Shown here: in pieces, positions 1-7,610 of the stretch
Layout: each line of letters begins with the position of its first letter
How positions within the stretch are numbered: position 1 is the first letter of the stretch
Origin: Streptomyces niger
Lineage (GTDB): Bacteria > Actinomycetota > Actinomycetes > Streptomycetales > Streptomycetaceae
NCBI RefSeq assembly: GCF_000718305.1
Contig: NZ_JOFQ01000035.1
Coordinates: 1-45,487, forward strand
Direction of reading: 5' to 3'
DNA: 45,487 nucleotides
Made by a program: the position numbers and the translations under genes
The notes under the pieces: model-generated
Databases searched by the model: none
What the model saw: the letters and a program-made list of their open reading frames with translations, nothing else
What the model was told of the DNA's origin: nothing

Positions 1-91
1 GCAGGCTCCACACCTGATCGACGGCTGCCTAACCGGCACCGGCCTACCACTTGATCCGGTGTGACCCGCACCCGACAACCCTCCGGAAAGG

Positions 92-982
92 TCAGTAGGC
101 GCCGCGCGTACGGGGACTGCGATGCGCCCGCACGAAGCGCACCGGGGTGCCCGGCGCGGCCTGTGCGGCGGCCGGCAGCGCGGCCTCCTGCACGACGCCG
201 ACGACCGGGTAGCCGCCGGTCGTCGGGTGGTCGGCGAGGAAGAGCACCGGGAGGCCGTTCGGGGGCACCTGGACGGCGCCCAGCGCCATGCCCTCACTGG
301 GGAGTTCGCCGTCCCGGGCACGCTCCAGGGACGGGCCTTCCGTGCGCAGCCCGATGCGGTTGCTCTCCGCGGAGACCCGCCAGACGCCCGTCAGGAGGGT
401 GCGCAGCCCCTGCGCCGTGAACCAGTCGTCGCGTGGCCCGAGACGGACCGGCAGCACCAGTTCGCGCACCGGCCCGGCGTGCGGCACCGCCTCGACAGCG
501 ACGGCCGGCGTGCCCGGCGTGCCGAGCGGCAGCACGGCACCGTCGGCGAGCGGGTCGGGGCCGAGCCCCGAGAGGAGGTCGGTGGCGCGGCTGCCGAGCA
601 CCGGCTCGATGCCGACGCCGCCCGCGAAGGCCACGTAACTGCGCAGCCCGTGGGTGACGGTGCCCACTTCCAGTACGGCGTCGGCCGGCACGCGCACAGG
701 GGCGCCCCAGGCGGCGGGGCGCCCGTCGACGGTCACCGGGCAGGGGGCCCCGGTGACGGCCACGGTGACCGCGCACCGTACCCGTACCGCGCAACCGGTG
801 ACGGTGGTCTCCAGCGTCGCGGCTTCGGGGGCGTTGCCGACGAGACGGTTGGCCAGGCGGTGTGCGTCGGCGTCGAGCGCACCGGAGCGCGGCACGCCCA
901 GGTGGGCGTGGCCGATGCGGCCGAGGTCCTGGACGGTGGTCAGTGCTCCGGCGCGTACGACGGCGAAGGCGCGGTCGGTCAC
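92..982 (-). CDS. pxpC: 5-oxoprolinase subunit PxpC (biotin-dependent carboxyltransferase-like, KipA family)
   Basis: This encodes about 296 residues and is one of three subunits of the prokaryotic ATP-dependent 5-oxoprolinase, which opens 5-oxo-L-proline to L-glutamate in the cytoplasm. The N-terminus carries the family pattern GALTTVQDLGR followed by a GVPRSGALD stretch, and the body ends with the TTGGYPVVGVV segment typical of the AHS2/KipA domain. The GTG start at 982 was chosen because it overlaps the pxpB stop as GTGA and because the family homology begins there; longer readings upstream in this frame fall inside pxpB. It is the last gene of the leftward pxpA-pxpB-pxpC operon. The 91 bases beyond its stop contain nothing I recognise. 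Confidence 0.93.
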   Translation of the reverse strand: MTDRAFAVVRAGALTTVQDLGRIGHAHLGVPRSGALDADAHRLANRLVGNAPEAATLETTVTGCAVRVRCAVTVAVTGAPCPVTVDGRPAAWGAPVRVPADAVLEVGTVTHGLRSYVAFAGGVGIEPVLGSRATDLLSGLGPDPLADGAVLPLGTPGTPAVAVEAVPHAGPVRELVLPVRLGPRDDWFTAQGLRTLLTGVWRVSAESNRIGLRTEGPSLERARDGELPSEGMALGAVQVPPNGLPVLFLADHPTTGGYPVVGVVQEAALPAAAQAAPGTPVRFVRAHRSPRTRGAY

Positions 983-1680
983 TGAGCCGCCTCCGGGTGC
1001 GGATCGAAGGATCGGGGGACGAAGCGTACGAGGGTGCCGGGTGCGAGCAGGGCCGCCGGCTCCCGGGCGGAGTCCCACAGAACGGCGTCCGTGGTGCCCA
1101 GCAACTGCCAGCCCCCGGGAGAGGAGCGCGGGTACACCCCCGTGTACGGACCCGCGAGGGCCACGGAGCCGACCGGGAGGCGCGTCCTCGGGGTCGCGCG
1201 GCGCGGCACGTGATAGCGCTCGGGGAGGCCGGTGAGGTAGCCGAACCCGGGGGCGAAGCCGGAGAAGGCCACCCGGAATTCGGTACCGGAGTGGATCCGT
1301 ACGACCTCGTCGGGGGTGACGCCCCACAGCTCGGCGACGTCGGCGAGATCGGGGCCGTCGTAGCGGACGGGGAGCTCGACGGTCCGCGCACCGGAGCGGG
1401 CGGCCGGCGGGATCTCCCAGCCGGCCAGCTCGGCAGCGAACCGCTCCGGTGCGGCGAGCCCGTCGATCAGCACGGTACGGGCGGCCGGGACGATCTCGCG
1501 GGTGGCGGGCAGCTGCCCGGCCGCGGCGCGGCGCAGCAGCTCGGCGTGGAGCGCCTCCACGGCCTCGCCGCTGTCCAGTTCGATGAGCAGGCCGTGGTCG
1601 CCCACGGGCAGCGTGCGCATACGCAGGGCGTGGCCCTCGGCGGCGCGGGACCCGGTGGGGCCGGGCGGGGGTGCGGTCAT
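979..1680 (-). CDS. pxpB: 5-oxoprolinase subunit PxpB (KipI/AHS1 family)
   Basis: About 233 residues. PxpB pairs with PxpC to form the catalytic allophanate-hydrolase-like half of 5-oxoprolinase; Bacillus homologues were named KipI from a kinase-inhibitor assay. The stretch GDHGLLIELDSG near the N-terminus and the FSGFAPGFGYLTGLP motif in the second half are hallmarks of the family, followed by the conserved PYTGVYPRSSPGGWQLLG segment. The ATG at 1680 overlaps the pxpA stop as ATGA, which supports this start. An internal in-frame ATG at about 1620 would drop a 20-residue non-conserved lead and cannot be excluded. Both ends overlap neighbours by 4 bp, indicating translational coupling. Confidence 0.93.
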   Translation of the reverse strand: MTAPPPGPTGSRAAEGHALRMRTLPVGDHGLLIELDSGEAVEALHAELLRRAAAGQLPATREIVPAARTVLIDGLAAPERFAAELAGWEIPPAARSGARTVELPVRYDGPDLADVAELWGVTPDEVVRIHSGTEFRVAFSGFAPGFGYLTGLPERYHVPRRATPRTRLPVGSVALAGPYTGVYPRSSPGGWQLLGTTDAVLWDSAREPAALLAPGTLVRFVPRSFDPHPEAAQ

Positions 1681-2441
1681 GCGAACGCCGCCACCCGGAC
1701 GCCGGCGGCCGTCAGCTCGTGCCGTACGCGCCGGGCGAGCGCCGCGGCGCCCGGGGTGTCCCCGTGCAGGCACAGCGACTGGAGGTCGACGTCCACGCGC
1801 TCCCCGTCGATGGAGGTGACGGCGTGGTCGCGGGCGAGGCCCAGGGAGCGCTTGACGACGGCGTCCGGGTCGTGGACGACCGCGCCGGGCTCGCGGCGCG
1901 ACACCAGGGTGCCGGCGGCCGTGTAGGCGCGGTCGGCGAACGCCTCGGCGACGGTGGGCAGTCCCGCGGCGCGCGCCTCCACGTGCAACTCCGAACCCGG
2001 AAGCCCGAGGACGGGCAGCGGACCGGCCGCGCGCTGGATGCCGGCCACGATGGCGGCGGCCTGTTCGGCGTCGTGCACGGCACGGTTGTACAGCGCGCCG
2101 TGCGGCTTCACGTACGTAACCCGTGACCCGGCGGCACGCGCGAAGACCTCCAGCGCGCCGATCTGGTAGGCGATCTCGTCGGCGAGTTCGTCCGGGGGCA
2201 CGTCCATGGCGCGGCGGCCGAAGCCGGCGAGGTCGCGGTAGGAGACCTGGGCGCCGATGCGGACGCCGCGCTCGGCGGCCGTCTCGCACACCCGGCGCAT
2301 CGTCGAGGGGTCGCCGGCGTGGAAGCCGCACGCGACGTTGGCGCTGGTGACGACGGAGAGGAGACTGTCGTCGTCGGTGAGGGGCCACCGCCCGAACCCT
2401 TCACCGAGGTCGGCGTTGAGGTCGATCACCGGGTCCGTCAT
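1677..2441 (-). CDS. pxpA: 5-oxoprolinase subunit PxpA (LamB/YcsF family)
   Basis: About 254 residues of the LamB/YcsF family, now known as subunit A of 5-oxoprolinase. The protein opens with DLNADLGEGFG, the family signature, followed by SANVACGFHAGDPSTM, the conserved CGFHAGD segment, and later VKPHGALYN and CLHGDTPGA, which supply the conserved His and Asp residues. The start at 2441 was chosen over an in-frame TTG at 2456 because the homology begins two residues later and a GGAACGGAC purine run lies just upstream. It is the first gene of the operon; a promoter with an embedded operator is seen at 2564-2593. Confidence 0.95.
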   Translation of the reverse strand: MTDPVIDLNADLGEGFGRWPLTDDDSLLSVVTSANVACGFHAGDPSTMRRVCETAAERGVRIGAQVSYRDLAGFGRRAMDVPPDELADEIAYQIGALEVFARAAGSRVTYVKPHGALYNRAVHDAEQAAAIVAGIQRAAGPLPVLGLPGSELHVEARAAGLPTVAEAFADRAYTAAGTLVSRREPGAVVHDPDAVVKRSLGLARDHAVTSIDGERVDVDLQSLCLHGDTPGAAALARRVRHELTAAGVRVAAFA

Positions 2442-2563
2442 GTGCGTCCGTTCCAACAGGCCGGCGGGGCCGGACAGGGGCAGGGAAAGGCAGAGCCGGC
2501 CGGCCCGTTTCCGTAGCGGCTGTCCTCCTGGGGCGCTCGGGCCGACCGGTTACCGCATCAAGC

Positions 2564-2593
2564 TAGAGGATTGTTGAACGATAGGACAAGAGG
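2564..2593 (-). promoter_or_regulatory. pxp promoter with GntR-type operator
   Basis: Read leftward, TTGTCC (candidate -35) is followed after 18 bp by TAGCTT (candidate -10). Between them lies the imperfect palindrome ATCGTTCAACAAT (2570-2582), with arms matching the ATNGT...ACNAT style of FadR/FCD-type GntR regulators. The same 30-bp arrangement, in the same orientation relative to its gene, occurs at 3439-3468. The motif is seen; assignment to the divergent GntR protein is inferred. A second inverted repeat, ACAAGA...TCTTGT, overlaps its upstream side (about 2586-2606). Confidence 0.7.
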
Positions 2594-2688
2594 GTTGTTG
2601 TCTTGTTCGCTGATCTGGGATTGACTGCGTGCCCTCGTGAGCGGCCGGGCGGCCGCCGTACGCGGTCCGGGTGACCGGGGGGACGAAA

Positions 2689-3426
2689 GTGAGGCACGAC
2701 GTGGCGAAGGGCATCGACCGGCGGCTCGTGGAGCCGGCCGGGCTGGCGGTGGACCGGGCGCTGCTGGGGCGGACGAGCACTGCGGAACGGGTCGCGGACA
2801 TACTGCGCGACCGTATTGCGGAGGGGTTCTTCTCGCCCGGTGTGCGGCTGTCGGAGGACTCCATCTGCGGGGCGCTGGGGGTGTCGCGCAACACCCTCCG
2901 AGAGGCGTTCCGGCTGCTCACGCACGAACGGCTGCTGGTGCACGAGCTGAACCGGGGCGTCTTCGTGCGGGTGGTCGCGGTGGACGACCTGCTCGACATC
3001 TACCGGGTGCGGGAGATGATCGAGTGTGCCGCGGTCCGCGGCCTCGGTGAGCCGCCGTACGAGCTGGAGCAGGTCGAGGCGGCCGTGCTGGCGGGGGAGC
3101 GGGCCGCGCTGGAGCGGTCCTGGCAGGACCTGCCGACCGCCAACATCCGCTTCCATCAGGCGCTGGTCGGACTGGCCGGCAGCCCGCGGACGGACGAGTT
3201 GATGCGCGGCGTGCTCGCCGAGCTGCGGCTCGTGTTCCACGTGATGGACGACCCGCGCCGCTTCTATGAGCCATATCTCACCCGGAACCGGCAGATCCTC
3301 GAGGCCCTTCAGGGGGGCGACGCGGCGCAGGCCGAGCGGCTGCTCGCGTCCTACCTGGAGGATTCCCGGGCGCAGCTGGCGAGCGCGTACGCGCAGCAGG
3401 TGTCCGGGCGAGTTACCGAGAGGTAA
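2689..3426 (+). CDS. GntR family transcriptional regulator, FCD (FadR) subfamily
   Basis: About 245 residues. An N-terminal winged helix-turn-helix (roughly residues 30-95: TSTAERVADILRDRI, then the recognition region GVSRNTLREAFRLL) is followed by an all-helical FCD ligand-binding domain (about 105-235), with the metal/ligand-type pattern NIRFHQALVGLAGS and later PYLTRNRQILEAL. The GTG at 2689 was chosen because a GGGGGGAC ribosome-binding stretch lies 4 bases before it; GTG at 2671 is an alternative. The gene lies between pxpABC (divergent) and the DUF969-DUF979-pcp genes (downstream), and the matching operators on both sides suggest it controls both. The ligand is probably 5-oxoproline or glutamate, by inference from context. 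Confidence 0.92.
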   Translation: MRHDVAKGIDRRLVEPAGLAVDRALLGRTSTAERVADILRDRIAEGFFSPGVRLSEDSICGALGVSRNTLREAFRLLTHERLLVHELNRGVFVRVVAVDDLLDIYRVREMIECAAVRGLGEPPYELEQVEAAVLAGERAALERSWQDLPTANIRFHQALVGLAGSPRTDELMRGVLAELRLVFHVMDDPRRFYEPYLTRNRQILEALQGGDAAQAERLLASYLEDSRAQLASAYAQQVSGRVTER

Positions 3427-3438
3427 CAGAACGTTCAA

Positions 3439-3468
3439 CCTATTGTCGGATCGTAGAACGATCCTCTA
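3439..3468 (+). promoter_or_regulatory. Promoter/operator of the DUF969-DUF979-pcp genes
   Basis: TTGTCG (candidate -35) and TACCGT (candidate -10) are separated by 18 bp that hold the palindrome ATCGTAGAACGAT (3450-3462). About 24 of 30 positions match the pxp promoter element at 2564-2593 in the equivalent orientation. It starts only 12 bp after the GntR stop codon, so the downstream genes appear to have their own regulated promoter. An additional perfect GAACGTTC palindrome sits at 3429-3436. Confidence 0.7.
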
Positions 3469-3524
3469 CCGTCCTGGCACATCCTCACGACGTCCGTGGG
3501 GCCCTGCGTCGAAAGGCGGTCCCG

Positions 3525-4232
3525 GTGATCGTTCTTCTGGGCGTTCTCGTGGTGATCATCGGATTCGCCACGCGGCGCAATCCCCTGCTGGTGGTGGGGG
3601 TGGCGGGCATCGCCACCGGCTTCCTCGGCGGGCTGTCCCCTCAGAAGGTGCTCGCCGCCTTCGGGGACGGCTTCGCCTCCAGCCGGGCCGTGACGATCTT
3701 CGTCATCACGCTGCCCGTCATCGGCCTCCTGGAGCGCCACGGCCTCCAGGAGCAGGCGCGCAACCTCATCTCGCGCTTCTCGAAGCTGACCACCGGACGC
3801 TTCCTGACGCTGTACCTCGTGCTCCGCCAGGGCTTCGCCGCGCTCGGCCTGCGGGACCTCTTCGGGCCCGCGCAGACCGTGCGCCCGCTCGCGGCCCCGA
3901 TGGCCGAGGGCGCCGCCGAACGCCGCTACGGGACGCTGCCGGACAAGACCCGGGAGAAGATCCGGTCCTTCACCGCCAGCGCCGACAACGTCGGGCTGTT
4001 CTTCGGTGAGGACGTCTTCCTCGCCGTCGGCTCGATCCTTCTGATCACCGGCTTCGCCAACTCCACGTACCACACCCACCTCGAGCCCCTGCAGCTCGCC
4101 CTGTGGGCCATCCCGACCGCGCTGTGCGCCCTCGCCGTGCACGGCGGCCGGCTGCTCCGCATGGACCGCACGCTGGAGCGCGAACTGCTCGGCGCCCGCG
4201 TGGAACTCGCCACCGAGGAGGCCGCGAAGTGA
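3525..4232 (+). CDS. DUF969 family membrane protein
   Basis: About 235 residues. It has several hydrophobic segments: an N-terminal one (IVLLGVLVVIIGFATR), then VVGVAGIATGFLGGL, one around VTIFVITLPVIGLLERHGL, and others in the C-terminal half (LITGFANSTYHTH, LALWAIPTALCALAVHGG). DUF969 proteins occur almost always next to DUF979 proteins and often beside 5-oxoprolinase and pyroglutamyl-peptidase genes, and the pair is thought to form a permease. The GTG start at 3525 has an AAAGG run upstream. Its stop overlaps the next start as GTGA. Transport of 5-oxoproline or pyroglutamyl peptides is inferred from context, not shown by sequence. Confidence 0.9.
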   Translation: MIVLLGVLVVIIGFATRRNPLLVVGVAGIATGFLGGLSPQKVLAAFGDGFASSRAVTIFVITLPVIGLLERHGLQEQARNLISRFSKLTTGRFLTLYLVLRQGFAALGLRDLFGPAQTVRPLAAPMAEGAAERRYGTLPDKTREKIRSFTASADNVGLFFGEDVFLAVGSILLITGFANSTYHTHLEPLQLALWAIPTALCALAVHGGRLLRMDRTLERELLGARVELATEEAAK

Positions 4233-5197
4233 TCAAGGCAGAGTGGTTCTACTGGCTGGTCGGCGCGCTCTTCATGGTGCTCGCCGTCCAGATGGCGGCC
4301 GACCGCACCAACCCGAAGCGCTACGGCACCGCCGCCTTCTGGGGCCTGCTCGGCGCCGGCTTCGTGTACAGCTCCTGGGTCGTGGACAAGTCGGCCCCCG
4401 CCGAACCGCTCGGCGCCGCCGTCCTCGTGATGATCTGCCTCGCCGCCTTCGGGTTCACCGGGCGCGGCAAGGCCCGTACGACCACCACGGAGGAGCGGCG
4501 GGCGAGCGCCCGTAAACACGGCAGCAAGCTGTTCCTCCCCGCACTCACCATCCCGGCCGTCGCCCTGGTGTGCGCGGTCCTCGTCCCGAAGCTCTCCTTC
4601 GGGGGCGGCCCGCTGCTCCAGAAGGGCAGCGAGACCATCCTCGGCCTCGGGATCGGCGCCATCGTGGCGCTCGTCCTGGCCATGGTCATGCTCCGCGAGA
4701 AGAGCGTCGCCGCGCCGCTGCACGCCGGCCGTTCCATGCTGGAGTCCATGGGCTGGGCGATGCTGCTGCCGCAGCTGCTGGCCACGCTGGGCACGATCTT
4801 CGCGGTCTCCGGGGTCGGCAAGCAGGTCGGCATCCTCACCGAGGCGGTGCTGCCGCACGATTCGGTGATCACCGCGGTCGTCGTCTACTGCGTCGGGATG
4901 TTCCTCTTCACGGTCATCATGGGCAACGGCTTCGCGGCCTTCCCGGTCATGACCGCCGCCGTCGGCTGGCCCGTCCTCATCGAGCAGGCACACGGCAACG
5001 CGCCGGCGGTCCTCGCGATCGGCATGCTCTGCGGGTTCTGCGGCACCCTCGTGACGCCGATGGCCGCCAACTTCAACGTCGTGCCGGCGGCGCTGCTGGA
5101 GCTGAAGGACCAGTACGGCCCGATCAAGGCCCAGCTGCCCACCGCCGTCGTGCTGCTCGGCTGCAACATCGTCATCATGTCCGCCTTCGCCTTCTGA
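4229..5197 (+). CDS. DUF979 family membrane protein
   Basis: About 322 residues and predominantly hydrophobic, with roughly eight to ten predicted membrane spans (for example WFYWLVGALFMVLAVQMA at the N-terminus, LTIPAVALVCAVLVP, ILGLGIGAIVALVLAMVML, and VIIMSAFAF at the C-terminus). The region GNGFAAFPVMTAAVGWPVLI and the CGTLVTPMAANFN segment are characteristic of the family. It is translationally coupled to the DUF969 gene by a 4-bp GTGA overlap, so the two products probably form one complex in the cytoplasmic membrane. Location next to pcp and pxpABC suggests uptake of pyroglutamate or pyroglutamyl peptides (inference). Confidence 0.9.
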   Translation: MIKAEWFYWLVGALFMVLAVQMAADRTNPKRYGTAAFWGLLGAGFVYSSWVVDKSAPAEPLGAAVLVMICLAAFGFTGRGKARTTTTEERRASARKHGSKLFLPALTIPAVALVCAVLVPKLSFGGGPLLQKGSETILGLGIGAIVALVLAMVMLREKSVAAPLHAGRSMLESMGWAMLLPQLLATLGTIFAVSGVGKQVGILTEAVLPHDSVITAVVVYCVGMFLFTVIMGNGFAAFPVMTAAVGWPVLIEQAHGNAPAVLAIGMLCGFCGTLVTPMAANFNVVPAALLELKDQYGPIKAQLPTAVVLLGCNIVIMSAFAF

Positions 5198-5202
5198 CCG
5201 GC

Positions 5203-5249
5203 CGCACACGCTCCGCCACCGCACACGCTCCGCCACCGCACACGCTCCG
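5203..5249 (+). repeat. Three copies of a 17-bp tandem repeat before pcp
   Basis: The 73-bp gap between the DUF979 gene and pcp is largely made of three consecutive near-identical copies of CGCACACGCTCCGCCAC, the last copy ending CGAAC. No hairpin or promoter is evident in it. The pcp ribosome-binding site (GAGGAAC) follows shortly after. Confidence 0.85.
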
Positions 5250-5270
5250 AACGACGCCGAGGAACAGCGC

Positions 5271-5915
5271 ATGACACGGGTACTCCTGACAGGCTTCGCT
5301 CCCTTCGAGGGCAGCGACGTCAACCCCTCCTGGCAGGCCGTGCAGGCCGTTGCCGCCGATCCGCCGCCCGGCATCGACGTCGTGACCGCCGAGCTGCCCT
5401 GCATCTTCGGAGAGGCGCTCGACGCGCTCCGTACGGCCGTCACGGAGGCCGACCCCGAGGTGGTGGTCTGCGTCGGGCAGGCGGGCGGACGCCCCGACGT
5501 GACCGTCGAACGCGTGGCCATCAATGTTGACGATGCCCGCATTCCCGACAATGCGGGTGCGCAGCCCATCGATGAGCCGATCGTCGCGGGAGGGCCCGCC
5601 GCCTACTTCACCAATCTGCCGCTCAAGGCGTGCGTCACCGCGGTCCGTGAAGCCGGGCTGCCCGCCTCCGTCTCGCAGACCGCCGGCACGTTCGTCTGCA
5701 ACCACGTCTTCTACGGCCTGATGCACCTCCTCGCCGCCGAACGGCCCGCGGCGCGCGGTGGCTTCGTGCACATCCCGTACGCCCCCGAGCAGGTCACCGA
5801 CAAGGGCGAGCCCTCGCTCCCCGTCGGCGCCGCCGCCGAGGCGCTGCGCGTGATCATGGTCACGGCGGCGGGCCGCACCGACGACATCAAGGCTGTGGGC
5901 GGCGCCACACACTGA
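5271..5915 (+). CDS. pcp: Pyroglutamyl-peptidase I
   Basis: About 214 residues, the usual length for peptidase family C15. The enzyme removes N-terminal pyroglutamate from peptides in the cytoplasm. The sequence opens with VLLTGFAPFEG, the family N-terminal motif, and contains the complete catalytic triad: Glu80 in VTVERVAINV, Cys143 in AGTFVCNHVFYG and His167 in GGFVHIPYAPEQ. A GAGGAAC ribosome-binding site precedes the ATG. Its product, 5-oxoproline, is the substrate of PxpABC encoded at the other end of the locus, so the locus covers release of pyroglutamate and its conversion to glutamate. Confidence 0.97.
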   Translation: MTRVLLTGFAPFEGSDVNPSWQAVQAVAADPPPGIDVVTAELPCIFGEALDALRTAVTEADPEVVVCVGQAGGRPDVTVERVAINVDDARIPDNAGAQPIDEPIVAGGPAAYFTNLPLKACVTAVREAGLPASVSQTAGTFVCNHVFYGLMHLLAAERPAARGGFVHIPYAPEQVTDKGEPSLPVGAAAEALRVIMVTAAGRTDDIKAVGGATH

Positions 5916-5971
5916 CCTCGGGGGCCGTGCCGTTTCGTCCGTTGTCAGTGCGACGGCCTAATCTGTTCACC

Positions 5972-7513
5972 GTGACTTCTCCATCCCCCCAGGGTGCTGC
6001 GTCCCAGTTCAGCGGGGTGACGCGACCCGCACCGGGCCCGGCCGCCGATGAGGGCCTGGCCCGGCGGTTGCGTGCGCTCGCGTGCACGGCCCCGCTGCAC
6101 GACCTCGACGCGCGCAAGGCCAACCTCGCGGGGGAGTACGGCGTCTACGCCATGGCCGAGGTCGCCCTCGCCGCGATCGACCTGGTCACGCTCCACATGG
6201 ACTTCGACACCGGGGCCGACCACGAGCAGATAGTGGCCAGGCTGCTGCCCCGTATCGCGGCGCAGGCCCCGCGCCGCCCGGCGGCCGAGCACGAGCGCGT
6301 CGCCCGCTGGGTCCTGGAGAACCTGATCAACGTCGGCAGCGTCGACCGCGGCTTCCGCGCCGTCTACGGCACGTTCACCGCCGACGGCGACTACGTCCGC
6401 CGGGACTACGACTTCAAGCTCATCGAGGAGGTCCCGGGCCCCGGCGGCACGGTCTACCTCCGCACCACCGACGAGGCGGTCAACGTCCTGGTCGGCGCGC
6501 TGGACACGGACGTCACCAGCGCCCAGATCGCCGCCGAGGTCAAGCTCGAAGTGCTCATCAGCCGCGGCCGCCTCGCCGACGCCCAGCTCGCCGCCGAGCA
6601 GGCGCGGTACCGCACCGTGCAGTACGCCGAGACGCTCCGTAAGACCCTCGACGCCACCCGGCGCAACGTCCGCGCCGTCGACTGGCTGCGCGCCGTGCCC
6701 GACATGATCGCCGAGGCGCTCGACCACGTCGCCGACCGGTACCGCCACGAGAACGCCATCCTCACCAACATCCGCCGCGCCCGGGACGAGGCGGAGACCG
6801 GCAACGACCCGAAGACGGCCGAGCACAAGAGGCGCGCCGCCGAGCTCGTCGACATCGTCAAGGACTGCATCCGCCGCCACACCCAGCTGCAGTCCCGCCT
6901 CCTGGAAGCCGGTCCCCTCTTCCGCGCCGAGCAGGACCGGCAGGCGTTCGCGCCGCCCACGGCGCACGCCGGGCTCGACCTGTACGGCCAGCTCGTCGCG
7001 CCTGTACTGCCGCTGCCCGTCGAGCAGTCCACCCGGGTCACCGACGCCTTCTTCGCCAAGGGCACCGGCCTGCGCACCCCCACCGCCGTACGGGTCGGCG
7101 ACCTGGTCGAGATGCTGCTCACCCCGCCCCAGGAGCGCGAGCACCTCGGCGCCGAGATGCCCGAGCCCGACCTGATCGCCACGCCCGACGACAGCCGGTT
7201 CAGCGAGGAGCAGCTGGACGCCGCGACCGCGCTGCTCACGCTGCCGCCGGACGCGCCGCGCCGGCTCTCCGGACTGCTCGCCGAGGCCCGCCGCCAGGAC
7301 CCGGAACTGCCGTATCTCGTAGCGCTGATGGCCGTGCACGCCGCCAGCCCGCCGGTCGGCACGGCCTACCGCCAGGGCGAGGAGCAGCTGCTCTTCGCGG
7401 TCGACGACGGCACGGAGCTGGTGGACGCGGAGTTCGGCGGCGCCGACCTGATCGTGGGCACCGCCCTGCTGGATGCGGCGGGCATGGCGGCCGAGCGGTC
7501 GGAGGTGGCGTGA
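5972..7513 (+). CDS. Kleisin-like subunit of an SMC/condensin-type system (MukF/JetA-like)
   Basis: About 513 residues, mostly helical and charged. It is first in an operon whose third gene is a giant SMC-like ATPase, the order seen for jetA-jetB-jetC and for mksF/E/B-type systems. The N-terminal part (HDLDARKANLAGEYGVYAMAEVALAAIDLVTLH) resembles a winged-helix/helical dimerisation region. Residues about 180-300 contain long amphipathic helices (ARYRTVQYAETLRKTL, VADRYRHENAILTNIRRA). I recognise the class from organisation and architecture, not from a catalytic motif. The GTG at 5972 lacks a ribosome-binding site, but TAATCT ends 7 bp before it, so a leaderless transcript is possible; an in-frame GTG at 5927 is the alternative start. 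Confidence 0.75.
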   Translation: MTSPSPQGAASQFSGVTRPAPGPAADEGLARRLRALACTAPLHDLDARKANLAGEYGVYAMAEVALAAIDLVTLHMDFDTGADHEQIVARLLPRIAAQAPRRPAAEHERVARWVLENLINVGSVDRGFRAVYGTFTADGDYVRRDYDFKLIEEVPGPGGTVYLRTTDEAVNVLVGALDTDVTSAQIAAEVKLEVLISRGRLADAQLAAEQARYRTVQYAETLRKTLDATRRNVRAVDWLRAVPDMIAEALDHVADRYRHENAILTNIRRARDEAETGNDPKTAEHKRRAAELVDIVKDCIRRHTQLQSRLLEAGPLFRAEQDRQAFAPPTAHAGLDLYGQLVAPVLPLPVEQSTRVTDAFFAKGTGLRTPTAVRVGDLVEMLLTPPQEREHLGAEMPEPDLIATPDDSRFSEEQLDAATALLTLPPDAPRRLSGLLAEARRQDPELPYLVALMAVHAASPPVGTAYRQGEEQLLFAVDDGTELVDAEFGGADLIVGTALLDAAGMAAERSEVA

Positions 7514-7610
7514 TGCCGGGTGCCGTGGCGCCGGCGAGCCCCGGAGCGCCCACAGGGGCCGTCGAGGGGAGCACAGCAATGCAGACCGTGATCCGCAAGG
7601 AGCCAGATTC

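Noticed and set aside
979..2388. A 469-codon leftward reading covering pxpB and most of pxpA out of frame.
   Set aside because: Only its C-terminal 233 codons show family homology (PxpB); the rest is Arg-rich shadow of pxpA.
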